NCBI RefSeq assembly: GCF_028023675.1
Contig: NZ_JAQIOZ010000021.1
Location: 1-64,000 of the forward strand
Origin: Primorskyibacter aestuariivivens
GTDB taxonomy: Bacteria > Pseudomonadota > Alphaproteobacteria > Rhodobacterales > Rhodobacteraceae
Reading direction: 5' to 3'
DNA length: 64,000 nucleotides
The translations under genes and the position numbers were made by a program. Below the pieces are notes generated by a model. It did not search any database and was not told the DNA's origin. It was given only the letters and a program-made list of their open reading frames with translations. Positions 47,342 to 56,301 of this stretch are shown here, one piece after another (position 1 is the first letter of the stretch; each line of letters begins with the position of its first letter).

Positions 47342-47355
47342 TGTCAGATTTGGAC
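47342..47355. promoter_or_regulatory. Candidate operator in the GMC/regulator divergent gap
   Basis: The 159-base gap holds TGTCAGATTTGGAC. Its complement GTCCAAATCTGA recurs exactly at 51551-51562 in the other divergent gap of the island. A 12-base match in two regulatory gaps supports a shared binding site, perhaps for the fused regulator next to it. Confidence 0.5.
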
Positions 47356-47431
47356 GAACCGCGTCTGGTTTGCCCGTGCGGCTTTGAAATCATGTGCTGG
47401 ACCAGCCCGACGGACCACAGGAGATGCCCCG

Positions 47432-49135
47432 ATGACGCGCGAGGAACTGTTGCGAATCCTCACCTTTGTGGAATCGAACCGCGACATATCCGAAAAGCGG
47501 ACCAGCCTTGCCACGGTGGACCCGCGCTGGAACATCGTGGCCTATGCGATGCGGCGGCATCTCGAGGGCAAGCTGCTGACCGTGACCTCGGCGGCATCGG
47601 CGGCCGATGTGCCCTATGGTACGGCGATGCGGCGGATTACCGAGCTGATCGACGAGGGATTGCTGCACAAGCGGCCAAAATCGCGGTCTGGCAAAAGCTT
47701 TTCGCTGCATCCCACCCGCAAGCTGATCGCGGAGTTCGAAAGCTTTGCCATGCAACTCAAGGCGATGGTCGGCAATACATTCGGTTTCACCACCGGCGAT
47801 AGCGAGATGGGCGATTTCTATTTCGGGGGCTATTACATGGCCTCGCGCACCTTGCCCTATCCCAGCGCCATGCGGCAGGGGGTGGGGGTGGACCGGACCT
47901 TCCGGATTCTCAGCCCCATCGATCCCACCTTCAAGACGCTAAGCGAGTTTTCGTCCAATCTGGACGAGTTATGCGGGACCAATATCGAAATCGTCAACCT
48001 GCCGCTGGATGAGCTGCATGGCGAGATCATGAGCAATGCCGGGCGGCAGATATCCAAATATGACCTGATGGCTGTCGATCTGCCGTGGATTGGCCAACTG
48101 GCCACCGAAGGCGTGATCGAACCGTTGGACGAGGTCATGCGGGAAGAGCGCTATAACCCATCGGATTTTCATAACGCGGCGTACAAGGGATCGTCCTGGA
48201 ACGGCAGCCAGTACGGGTTACCAATCCAGCCGACGGCGGAATTGCTGTTCTGCCGCGCCGACCTGTTTGCCGAGGCCGGGCTGTCCTGTCCGACATCCAC
48301 CGATGAGTTGTTGCTGGCGGCGCGGGTGCTGCACCGCTCAGGCTTCAACATGTCCGGCATCGTGATGAATTTCGGACGCGGTACGCCGATGGCCCATACC
48401 TTCATGCAGACGCTGGCGGATTTTGGTCAGCCGATCATCAACCTTGATCCGCTGGGCGATGAATTCAACGTGGCCGAGATCGAGGGGGAAAACTACCGTC
48501 CACTGCTGGATACCGATGCCGCGCGGGAGGCGGCGGAGTTCCTGCTGGAACTGGCGGAGTTTTCCCACAAGGACAGCCTGAGCTGCAATTGGGACCGGCG
48601 AATCGGGATTTTTTCGCGCGGCGAGGCGGCGATGACCTATGGCTGGAGCATTCGCGCTGCCGCTTTTGAGCTGAACGAAAACTCGCCCGCCCATGGCAAC
48701 GTGAAATTCGTGCCGCATCCGCATGGCCCCGGCGCGCGCACGGTGTCACCCATCGGGGGGTTTTCGCTGTCGGTGCCTGCGGGGTTGAGCGCGGAACGCA
48801 AGAAAGCATCGTGGAAGGTCATGGAATACCTGACCCGGCCCGAAATGCTCAAGTGGTATGTGCTGAACGGCAACCTCACCAGCCCGCGTTTTTCCACCAG
48901 CGCTGACCCCGAGGTGCAGGCCAGTTCCTCGCTGATCAGCGAAGTGGATGCCATGGAGCGACGCGGTGAATTGCAGACATGGCCCCGCCCGCCAATCCCG
49001 GAATTCAGCGAGTTGCTGAGCGTTCTGGGGGACGAGATCCACATGATGCTGCAAGGGGCGATTTCCGTCGAAGACGCGCTTGGCCGGTCTCAGAACAGGA
49101 TCGACGCGCTGATGCGTGAGCGGGGGCATTACTAA
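47432..49135 (+). CDS. Fused winged-helix and family 1 solute-binding protein, cytoplasmic regulator candidate
   Basis: 567 aa from ATG 47432 (GGAG upstream). Residues about 1-105 form a winged-helix region: VDPRWNIVAYAMRRHLEGKL, then ADVPYGTAMRRITELIDEGL (recognition-helix layout) and a basic hairpin LHKRPKSRSGKSFSL. Residues about 130-560 resemble the MalE/UgpB-type sugar-binding domain (SNLDELCGTNIEIVNLPLDE, KYDLMAVDLPWIGQL, YGLPIQPTAELLFCRADL, SPIGGFSLSVPAG). There is no signal peptide, and the DNA-binding part comes first, so it should stay in the cytosol and sense a sugar-like ligand. Divergent from the GMC/IolG-like operon. The two domain assignments are by eye. Confidence 0.75.
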   Translation: MTREELLRILTFVESNRDISEKRTSLATVDPRWNIVAYAMRRHLEGKLLTVTSAASAADVPYGTAMRRITELIDEGLLHKRPKSRSGKSFSLHPTRKLIAEFESFAMQLKAMVGNTFGFTTGDSEMGDFYFGGYYMASRTLPYPSAMRQGVGVDRTFRILSPIDPTFKTLSEFSSNLDELCGTNIEIVNLPLDELHGEIMSNAGRQISKYDLMAVDLPWIGQLATEGVIEPLDEVMREERYNPSDFHNAAYKGSSWNGSQYGLPIQPTAELLFCRADLFAEAGLSCPTSTDELLLAARVLHRSGFNMSGIVMNFGRGTPMAHTFMQTLADFGQPIINLDPLGDEFNVAEIEGENYRPLLDTDAAREAAEFLLELAEFSHKDSLSCNWDRRIGIFSRGEAAMTYGWSIRAAAFELNENSPAHGNVKFVPHPHGPGARTVSPIGGFSLSVPAGLSAERKKASWKVMEYLTRPEMLKWYVLNGNLTSPRFSTSADPEVQASSSLISEVDAMERRGELQTWPRPPIPEFSELLSVLGDEIHMMLQGAISVEDALGRSQNRIDALMRERGHY

Positions 49136-49281
49136 GGCGTGGAGACCGGGTGCTCCGGCGAAAGGAACCGACTGCGGCGACCATCACCCGCGCGCTTTGT
49201 GCTATGCTGGGGGAGAAGGGGCGTCTGGAGAGCTGTTCCTCCACCGCCCAGGCTGCTCGTGGATCTGTAGTGAGGCGCCCC

Positions 49282-50118
49282 ATGTCGCAAGACCTGAATG
49301 ACGACGGCTATGTTCTGTCGCGAACGCCGCGAGAATACGAGCGCCTCCGTGTTCAGGCAGAACGCTGGGCCCCCTTCACAGATCAGGTACTTGCCCGCGC
49401 GGGGCTCGGATCGGGGATGTCCGTGCTCGATGCGGGTTGCGGGCCAGGTGAGGTGATGCGTTTGATGGGGCGCAGGGTCGGGCAAGATGGCGTTGTCACG
49501 GGCGTCGATATCGACCCGGAAGTGGGCGCCTACGGTTTGAAGAGGCTGCAAGGGGAAGAGGCCTGCAATTTCAACTTCCACACAGCTGACCTGTTGTCGG
49601 GCGAGACCGTCCCCGGTGCCCCGTTCGACATGGTGTTCTGCCGGTTCCTGCTGATTCACATGGATGATCCGATTGCAATGGTGCGGCGGCTCGCGGCTCT
49701 GACCCGGCCGGGTGGTGTATTGGTTGCCATGGACTACGTGATTGCGGCGGCACTGGTCGCGCCGCCCGATCCTGTGCTCGTGCGCGGCATCGAGATCATG
49801 AATCTGACCCTGGCTGCGGCTGGTCGGTCGTTGGACGCGGGCGCTCGTCTCGCGAGCTGGTTTCGCGAGGCTGGATTACCGATGCCGCACGGAACGGATT
49901 TGCATGGCAAAATGGTCGTCACCTACCCGGATTTGCAGCTTGCAGAAGGGGTAGCGGGATTCGGCCCCAAAGCCGTTCGACTCGGGGTGGCGACCGAGGA
50001 AGAAATCGCCGCGCTACCAGATCGCATTCGAGCGGTGGCGGCGCGGGGCGAGCATTGTTACCACAGCCCGACTGTGGGTGCGGCATGGACGTGGGTCGGG
50101 AATCCGGCTACCGCTTGA
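49282..50118 (+). CDS. Class I SAM-dependent methyltransferase
   Basis: 278 aa from ATG 49282. Motif I SVLDAGCGPGEVMRLM, acidic residue TGVDIDPE, motif post-I region FDMVFCRFLLIHMDDP and ALTRPGGVLVAMDYV. Methyl acceptor unknown. It follows the regulator by 146 bases and is not clearly in the same operon. The frame continues upstream but without a start site. Confidence 0.85.
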   Translation: MSQDLNDDGYVLSRTPREYERLRVQAERWAPFTDQVLARAGLGSGMSVLDAGCGPGEVMRLMGRRVGQDGVVTGVDIDPEVGAYGLKRLQGEEACNFNFHTADLLSGETVPGAPFDMVFCRFLLIHMDDPIAMVRRLAALTRPGGVLVAMDYVIAAALVAPPDPVLVRGIEIMNLTLAAAGRSLDAGARLASWFREAGLPMPHGTDLHGKMVVTYPDLQLAEGVAGFGPKAVRLGVATEEEIAALPDRIRAVAARGEHCYHSPTVGAAWTWVGNPATA

Positions 50119-50390
50119 TCATCGAGACGGTCCAGAAAAACATGCATGGATCGCGATGTGGCCCGTGGATTTCCTTCCGGTGAGTTGAGCACGAATAGTG
50201 ATTGATTAGATGCCGGTTCCCCGGCTGCATCCAGGTCGTTTCGAAGCCGTGGAATGCCTGCCAAAGGCATCGTGCGCATGTCTGGTTGGAGCTCTGCCCG
50301 GACAATGTGCCCCACACGGAACAAAGGCCGAAGGCCGCCGCGCCAAAGCACGGTTTTGCACTTCGACTCAAACAGAGCTTTCCGCCAATC
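50119..50390. other. No gene recognised
   Basis: Between the methyltransferase and the terminator of the sugar-binding-protein gene I find no frame with a family resemblance, no RNA gene and no clear repeat. It may be remnant sequence. Confidence 0.5.
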
Positions 50391-50422
50391 AGAAACGCCC
50401 CCGCAGTCTCCTGCGGGGGCGC
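50391..50422 (-). terminator. Rho-independent terminator after the sugar-binding protein
   Basis: On the minus strand GCGCCCCCGCAGG, a short loop and CTGCGGGGGCG are followed by TTTCTGATT. It lies 25 bases after the binding-protein stop. Confidence 0.8.
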
Positions 50423-50447
50423 TTGTTGCACCAATTAAAGCCCGTGC

Positions 50448-51437
50448 TTACCAGGACGGACGTTCAAACTCGTCAACGTTCTCCGGCAGCACCTTGGGTG
50501 TTTCGATGCCTTGCAGCGCAGGGACGTCGATCCCGTTGGCGACCTTGATCGCGGTCTGGATCGCAAGGATCGCGTCATCGACCGGGGATTGCTTGTTCGA
50601 ACCGGAATGCCATCCGGCCTTCATCGCGTCCCAGCCTTCGCCGAACTGGTTACAGGTCACGACCTTGACCTCGCCCGGTTCCTTGCCGGCGCCTTGCAGC
50701 GCGGAGATCACGCCAAGCCCCATGCCATCGTCAAAGGCATAGACGCCGTCGATCTGGTCGCCGAACTGGGTGAGGAAGGTTTCCATCACAGTCTGCGCTT
50801 TCTCGCGGTTCCATTCTGCGGTCTGGCTGGCCAGAATGGTGATCCCGGGATAGCTGTCCGCCATCTTGTCGAGGAAGCAGTTCTTGCGCAGGATCGACAC
50901 GCTGTAGCCGGGCGTGCCTTCGACCACCACGATATTGCCCTCGCCGCCAAGCGCGTCGCCCAGCATTTCCGCCGATTGTTCGGCTTGCGCGCAATCATCG
51001 GGGCCAGTGTGACCAACGATATAGCGGCGGCCCGCCTCGCCGATGGGCGAGTTCGAGGTGATCACCGGGATGCCCGCGCGCGATGCGTTGCGAATCGCCG
51101 GGATCAGCGCGTTCTGCGAGGTCGGCCAGACCACAAGCGCATCGGGGTTTTGCGACGCCATGTCCTGAATCTGGTCGAATTGTACGGCCGGATCGCCCTG
51201 CGGGTCCATCACGGTCGCCTGGATGCCCAGTTCCTTGGTATAGGCCTCAGCCGTTTCGGCATATTTCGCCTGATAGGCGTTGGAGCCGGGATAAAGCACG
51301 GTGATGCCGATACGGGTCTCGGACAGCGGCTTTTTCAGCTCACCGCCCAGCCAGTCCGGTGCATCCTCGGCGCTCGCAAAGCCTGCGGCGCAGGCAACAG
51401 CGGTCGCAAGGGCCAGTGCTGTTGTAAATTTGTTCAT
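50448..51437 (-). CDS. Sugar ABC transporter periplasmic binding protein (type I fold)
   Basis: 329 aa with signal peptide (about 1-23, FASAED). RbsB/periplasmic-binding-protein-4-type: IGITVLYPGSNAYQAKYAETAEA, DALVVWPTSQNALIPAIRNA, GIPVITSNSPIGEAG and DGVYAFDDGMGLGVISALQ. Partner of the divergent permease/ATPase genes. AGGAGGAA precedes the start. Ligand unknown; family members bind ribose, inositol, xylose and similar compounds. Confidence 0.92.
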   Translation of the reverse strand: MNKFTTALALATAVACAAGFASAEDAPDWLGGELKKPLSETRIGITVLYPGSNAYQAKYAETAEAYTKELGIQATVMDPQGDPAVQFDQIQDMASQNPDALVVWPTSQNALIPAIRNASRAGIPVITSNSPIGEAGRRYIVGHTGPDDCAQAEQSAEMLGDALGGEGNIVVVEGTPGYSVSILRKNCFLDKMADSYPGITILASQTAEWNREKAQTVMETFLTQFGDQIDGVYAFDDGMGLGVISALQGAGKEPGEVKVVTCNQFGEGWDAMKAGWHSGSNKQSPVDDAILAIQTAIKVANGIDVPALQGIETPKVLPENVDEFERPSW

Positions 51438-51547
51438 GTGTTCCTCCTCTGGACGCTGCCATTCCTCCTCAGTGCACGCCCCGTTGGCAGCGTTTCGGGG
51501 TGCTTGCCCTGACTGTTCGGCAGAAGGAGGGCGCGCTCAATTGCTGA

Positions 51548-51640
51548 AATGTCCAAATCTGATTTTCCGGCATTTGCGCCCGGGGCCTTTGTCGGGGAGC
51601 TGTTCGGGGCAACGGAATGGGTAAAGATTCATTTTGGACA
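51548..51640. promoter_or_regulatory. Paired TGTCCAAA-type sites in the divergent ABC gap
   Basis: ATGTCCAAATCTGA (51549-51562) shares 12 bases exactly with the site at 47344-47355. ATTTTGGACA (51631-51640) is an inverted partner of its core, with about 82 bases between centres, close to eight helical turns. Position between the binding-protein and permease genes fits shared control, possibly by looping. Confidence 0.5.
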
Positions 51641-51701
51641 TAACCGCAGTTTTTCGGACCCCGGACGCTGCCTATCGTCGCTGTAGGGAGGAAATTTTCA
51701 C

Positions 51702-52655
51702 ATGGGACAGACGATCAACGGCGTCTTGCGCCGACATGGGCTAATACTGGCCTTTCTGGTGTTTCTGGGAGGGGTCGCGCTGAACGCAGACGCCTTTCTG
51801 ACACCGGGGAATATTCTCGATGTGCTCAGGCAGGTGTCGATCACCGGCATGATGGCACTGGGGGTCACTTTTGTGGTGCTGACCGGGCGGCTCGACCTGT
51901 CCGTCGGCTCGCTTCTGACATTGCTCACGGTCATCGTGGTCGATCAGCACAATATCGCGGGGCCGTTTCCGGCGATTGTCATGACCTTGCTGGTGGGGGT
52001 CGCCGTGGGCGCCTTCAACGGGTTGCTCGTTGGGTTTGTCGGGCTGAACGCGCTGATCGTGACTTTGGCAATGTTATCATTTTTACAAGGGCTTGTGCTG
52101 TTTTACTCGGGCGGATCGAACGTCAATGTCGCCAATGCGCAGGAGACCTGGTTCGGGGTGTTCGGACGCGGCGATTTCCTTGGTCTTCCGGTGCCTGTGA
52201 TCCTGTTTCTTGTGGGGGCCGTGATCGCCGGGCTGGTGCTGCAATTCACCACCTTTGGGCGGCGCGTCTACGGCGTGGGCGGCAATGAAACCGCCAGCAT
52301 CTTTTCCGGGATCGACGCACGCTGGACCGTGTTTTGGACCTATGTCGTGTCCGGTTTCACCACAGGGGTGGCCGCGGTCATCATGGGCAGCCGGGTCATG
52401 GGGGCGCAGAACACCATCGGGCAGGGTTATGAACTGACCGTTCTGGCCGGGGTTATCCTTGGCGGGACTTCGCTTCTGGGCGGGTCTGGCAGCATCTGGC
52501 GGACGGTGATCGGCATCTCGATGTTGGGTTTCATCCAAAACGGACTGCTGCTGCTTGGTTTTCCCTATTACGTGCAATGGCTCGTCACATGGGCCGTCAT
52601 CATCATCGCCGTCTGGATTGATCTGGGCGCCAAGCGCGGGAGGATCTTCGCATGA
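51702..52655 (+). CDS. Sugar ABC transporter permease 1
   Basis: 317 aa inner-membrane permease of the RbsC/XylH type. Segments GVTFVVLTGRLDLSVGSLL, FNGLLVGFVGLNALIVTLAML and VILGGTSLLGGSGSIWRTVIG are typical. GGGAGG precedes the start. Its stop overlaps the second permease start (ATGA, 52652-52655). Two different permeases suggest a heterodimer. Confidence 0.93.
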   Translation: MGQTINGVLRRHGLILAFLVFLGGVALNADAFLTPGNILDVLRQVSITGMMALGVTFVVLTGRLDLSVGSLLTLLTVIVVDQHNIAGPFPAIVMTLLVGVAVGAFNGLLVGFVGLNALIVTLAMLSFLQGLVLFYSGGSNVNVANAQETWFGVFGRGDFLGLPVPVILFLVGAVIAGLVLQFTTFGRRVYGVGGNETASIFSGIDARWTVFWTYVVSGFTTGVAAVIMGSRVMGAQNTIGQGYELTVLAGVILGGTSLLGGSGSIWRTVIGISMLGFIQNGLLLLGFPYYVQWLVTWAVIIIAVWIDLGAKRGRIFA

Positions 52656-53626
52656 GCCTTGCAACCGAATCTCAGACCGGATCGCCGCTGCAAAGCGTGC
52701 TGGGCTGGCTGCTTCGCAACCATATCTGGGTGTTTCTCGCCCTCACCGTGGTCGTGTTTTCGCTCGCCAGCCCCTATTTCCTGACCGTTAACAATATCGG
52801 CAATATCCTGACCCAAGGCGCGTTCATCGGCATTCTTGCCATCGGAATGACCCTGGTGATGATCGACGGCGAGATCGACCTCTCGGTCGGCGCCATCCTC
52901 GCGCTGGCCTCGGCCCTGGCCATCGGGTTGCAGGATCACATGGGCGTCTGGCCCGCCGTGTTCCTTGGCCTGATGTCCGGCGCGGCGCTGGGCTTCGTCA
53001 ACGGCACGCTGGTGGCGCTGTCGGGCATGCATTCCTTCATCGTCACGCTGGGTGGGCTCATCGGCATTCGCGGTCTGGTCTTTGTCTATAGCGGGGAAAA
53101 CGCGCTGATGGTGCAGGACTTCAGCTATACCGAGATCCCCGAAATCTACATTGGCCCGATCTCGCTTACCGCGATGCTGTTCCTTGCGCTGGCGCTGTTC
53201 TTTCAATGGGTACTGTCGAGCACCCGCCACGGGCGCGAAACCTATGCGGTGGGCGACAATATCGAGGCCGCGCATGATGCGGGCATCAATGTCAAACGCC
53301 ACAAGATCATCAATTTCACCATCTGCGGCACGCTGGCGGCGGTCTGTGGCATCCTGTTGTCGATGCGGCTTGGCACGGCCGAGCCCAACGCGGGCAAGAT
53401 CTGGGAGCTTTGGACGATCATCGCCGTGGTGCTGGGCGGCACGCGTCTGCAGGGCGGGTTCGGCAGCATGTGGATGACCATTGGCGGCGTGCTGACGCTG
53501 GCGGTTCTACGCAACGGTCTGCGGCTGCTCAATACGCCCAACTATGTCGAGCTGATGGTGATGGGCGGGGTGCTCGTGCTGGCGCTCGTTCTGGACAAGC
53601 TGTTGAACCACAAGGGGGACACGTGA
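52652..53626 (+). CDS. Sugar ABC transporter permease 2
   Basis: 324 aa, RbsC-type. Has IAIGMTLVMIDGEIDLSVGA, GFVNGTLVALSGMHSFIVTL, TYAVGDNIEAAHDAGINV and VVLGGTRLQGGFGSMWMT. Overlaps its neighbours at both ends, so the two permeases and ATPase are coupled. Confidence 0.93.
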   Translation: MSLATESQTGSPLQSVLGWLLRNHIWVFLALTVVVFSLASPYFLTVNNIGNILTQGAFIGILAIGMTLVMIDGEIDLSVGAILALASALAIGLQDHMGVWPAVFLGLMSGAALGFVNGTLVALSGMHSFIVTLGGLIGIRGLVFVYSGENALMVQDFSYTEIPEIYIGPISLTAMLFLALALFFQWVLSSTRHGRETYAVGDNIEAAHDAGINVKRHKIINFTICGTLAAVCGILLSMRLGTAEPNAGKIWELWTIIAVVLGGTRLQGGFGSMWMTIGGVLTLAVLRNGLRLLNTPNYVELMVMGGVLVLALVLDKLLNHKGDT

Positions 53627-55131
53627 TGGATGACGTCATTCTCAAGGTCGAAGGCATCACCAAGACATTTCCGGGCGTGAAGGCGCTGGACAATGTCAGC
53701 TTTGACATCCGCCCCGGCGAGGTTCACGCGTTGGTGGGCGAAAACGGCGCCGGGAAATCCACCCTGATGAAGGCGCTGGCCGGGCTGCACAAACCCGATA
53801 GCGGGCAGATCGTCTATCAGGGCGCGCCGACCGAGGTCACCGGCCCGCTGGACGCGCGACAAAAGGGGATTTTGTTGATCCACCAGGAATTGTCGCTGTC
53901 GCCGGAACTGTCGGTGGCCGAGAATATCTATCTTGGTGCATGGCCCACGAATCGTTTTGGCGTGCTGAAGAAACGCGAATTGCGCCGCAACGCGTCCAAG
54001 GCGCTGGAGGCGCTGGGATGTGGCTTTGGCCCGGATGTGCGCGTGGGCACCCTGTCGGTTGCCATGCAGCAGATGGTCGAAATCGCCCGCGCCGAGGCGT
54101 TCAGCGCCAATGTGGTGATCTTTGATGAACCCACGGCGTCGCTGACCGACACGGAAAAGGATCAGCTTTTCCACACCATTCGGGGCCTCAAGGCACGCGG
54201 CGTGGGCATCGTCTATATCAGCCACAAGATGGACGAGATTTTCGACATCACCGACCGCATCACCGTGCTGCGCGATGGGCAGGTTCAGGGCACGGTGGAT
54301 ACAGCCGACACCGACCTGAACCAGGTCACGCGCATGATGATCGGGCGGACGCTGGACACGTTCTTCGTCAAGGCCAAAGCCGAGTTCGGGGAAGAGGTGC
54401 TGCGGGTCGAGGAACTGAGCAAGTCCGGGCTGTTCCAGGATGTCAGCTTTTCGGTGCGCGAAGGCGAGGTGCTTGGGCTTTACGGGCTTGTGGGCGCGGG
54501 GCGTTCCGAGGTGGTTGAAACCGTCTTTGGCGTGCGCCGTGCCGATGGCGGCAAGATCTTTTGGAAGGGCGGCGACATCGCCCTGCCGACGCCGCGCCAA
54601 TCCATTGATATGGGCATGGCGCTGGTCCCGGAAAGCCGCAAGGAACAGGGGCTGGTGCTGATGATGGGCGGGCGCGAAAACACCTCGCTGCCGCATCTCA
54701 GCCTGTTCTCGGAGCTGTCGGTGATGAACCGGCCCAAGGAACTGGCCACGTTTGAGAAATACCGCTCGGCGCTGTCGATCAAGACCACTGGCCCGGATCA
54801 GGCGGTGTCGCAGCTGTCGGGCGGCAACCAGCAGAAATTCGTGCTGGCCAAATGGCTTTGCGCCGATCCCAAGCTGATCATCCTTGATGAGCCGACACGC
54901 GGGATCGACGTGGGGTCGAAATCGGCGATTCACGAATTGATCGCCGATCTGGCCGAACGGGGTCTGGCGGTGATCGTGATCTCTTCGGAGATGCCCGAGG
55001 TGCTGGGCGTCAGCCACCGGGTGCTGGCCATGTCCGAAGGTGCGGTCGTGGCCGAATTCGAAGGCGATGACATGACCGAGGAAAACCTGATCGACGCGGT
55101 GTCCCATCACCGTGGCGAGGCAGCGGCATGA
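53626..55131 (+). CDS. Sugar ABC transporter ATPase (double ABC domain)
   Basis: 501 aa with two ABC modules, RbsA/MglA/XylG type. Module 1: Walker A GENGAGKST, VAMQQMVEIARA signature region, Walker B VVIFDEPTASLTD. Module 2: degenerate P-loop GLVGAGRSE, SGGNQQKFVLAKWL signature, LIILDEPTRGIDVGSK. Start ATG 53626 (TGATG overlap with the permease stop). Confidence 0.95.
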   Translation: MDDVILKVEGITKTFPGVKALDNVSFDIRPGEVHALVGENGAGKSTLMKALAGLHKPDSGQIVYQGAPTEVTGPLDARQKGILLIHQELSLSPELSVAENIYLGAWPTNRFGVLKKRELRRNASKALEALGCGFGPDVRVGTLSVAMQQMVEIARAEAFSANVVIFDEPTASLTDTEKDQLFHTIRGLKARGVGIVYISHKMDEIFDITDRITVLRDGQVQGTVDTADTDLNQVTRMMIGRTLDTFFVKAKAEFGEEVLRVEELSKSGLFQDVSFSVREGEVLGLYGLVGAGRSEVVETVFGVRRADGGKIFWKGGDIALPTPRQSIDMGMALVPESRKEQGLVLMMGGRENTSLPHLSLFSELSVMNRPKELATFEKYRSALSIKTTGPDQAVSQLSGGNQQKFVLAKWLCADPKLIILDEPTRGIDVGSKSAIHELIADLAERGLAVIVISSEMPEVLGVSHRVLAMSEGAVVAEFEGDDMTEENLIDAVSHHRGEAAA

Positions 55132-55150
55132 CAAGGCGGAGGACAGAGCA

Positions 55151-56266
55151 ATGAATAAACCGGAGATTGGAATCGGACTGGTCGGATCGGGCTTCATGGG
55201 GCGCTGCCACGCGAATGCGTTCCGCGCGGTCTCGGGGCTTTTCGACGTGCCGGGAGAGCCACGGCTGGAGATGCTTGCCGATGCCAGTGACGATCTGGCG
55301 GCGCGCGCCGCGCAGGCGCTGGGCTTTGCGCGGGGCACCGGGGATTGGCAGGCGCTGGTGGCGGATGACGCGGTCGATATCGTTGCCATCACCGCGCCCA
55401 ACGTGCTGCATGCCCCCATCGCCCACGCGGCGATCAAAGCGGGCAAGACGGTCTATTGCGAGAAACCGCTCTCCACCACCGCTGCGCTGGCGCTTGAGAT
55501 GACCGAGGCCGCCGAGGCGGCGGGTGTCGTCACGCTGGTGGGCTTCAACTTCCTGCGCAACCCGATGATCAAGCTCGCGCGCGAGATCATCGCCAGCGGT
55601 GACATCGGCGAGGTGACCGGCTTTCGCGGGCGGCACGCGGAAAACTACATGGCCGACCCGGATGTGCCGCATTCCTTCCGCACCGACCCGCGGGGTGGTG
55701 GGGCGCTGGCCGATATCGGCAGCCATATCATCTCGATGGCGCGCTACCTGCTTGGCCCCATGGCCGAGGTGCAGGCCGATTGCCGGACGATCCATGCCAC
55801 ACGGCCCACGGCCCCCGGCGCGACCGAGCGTGCCCCGGTCGAGGTCGATGACATGACCCATGCGCTGATCCGGTTTGAGAGCGGGGTGAGCGGCAGTCTT
55901 GAGGCCAACTGGGCGGCGACGGCGCGCACAATGGACCTGTCGTGGGAAATCACCGGCACCAAGGGGGCGCTGGCCTTCAGCCAGGAGCAGATGAACGAAT
56001 TGCAGCTCTGGTCCGGAACTGCAGGGCGCAGCGGTTATACCCGGATCGAGGCGGGCCCGGCGCATCCCCCTTACGGCGCGTTTTGCCCGGCACCGGGGCA
56101 TCATCTGGGCTTCAATGACCTGAAGGTCATTGAGGTGGCCGAGCTGTTGGCGGCGCATGCGGGCGGACCGGCCTGTACGCCCGACTTCCGCGAAGCCTAT
56201 GAGGTGCAAAGTACCGTCGAAGCGATGCAAAAGTCCAACGCGTCCCGGGGCTGGATTTCGCTTTGA
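55151..56266 (+). CDS. Gfo/Idh/MocA dehydrogenase, levoglucosan dehydrogenase-like subgroup
   Basis: 371 aa from ATG 55151 (GGAGGAC upstream). Rossmann GLVGSGFMGRCHANAF, catalytic YCEKPLST, and GALADIGSHIISMARYLLG with the Asp/His pair. The GFMG.CHANAF start, the NYMADPDVPHSFR loop and AGPAHPPYGAFCPAPG resemble sequences I associate with levoglucosan-type dehydrogenases, but this is memory-level resemblance, not a search. It is the last gene of the ABC operon and probably oxidises the imported sugar. Confidence 0.85.
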   Translation: MNKPEIGIGLVGSGFMGRCHANAFRAVSGLFDVPGEPRLEMLADASDDLAARAAQALGFARGTGDWQALVADDAVDIVAITAPNVLHAPIAHAAIKAGKTVYCEKPLSTTAALALEMTEAAEAAGVVTLVGFNFLRNPMIKLAREIIASGDIGEVTGFRGRHAENYMADPDVPHSFRTDPRGGGALADIGSHIISMARYLLGPMAEVQADCRTIHATRPTAPGATERAPVEVDDMTHALIRFESGVSGSLEANWAATARTMDLSWEITGTKGALAFSQEQMNELQLWSGTAGRSGYTRIEAGPAHPPYGAFCPAPGHHLGFNDLKVIEVAELLAAHAGGPACTPDFREAYEVQSTVEAMQKSNASRGWISL

Positions 56267-56270
56267 TAAT

Positions 56271-56297
56271 GGCATTGGCGGATTTACCGCCAATGCC
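56271..56297. terminator. Perfect 11-bp hairpin between convergent genes
   Basis: GGCATTGGCGG-ATTTA-CCGCCAATGCC lies between the plus-strand dehydrogenase stop and the minus-strand lacI-type stop. It lacks a strong T-run on either side, so bidirectional termination is likely but may be inefficient. Confidence 0.6.
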
Positions 56298-56301
56298 GGC
56301 C

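Noticed and set aside
53542-55446. 634-codon minus-strand open frame opposite the sugar ABC ATPase
   Set aside because: The plus strand carries complete Walker and signature motifs; the minus frame is a shadow.
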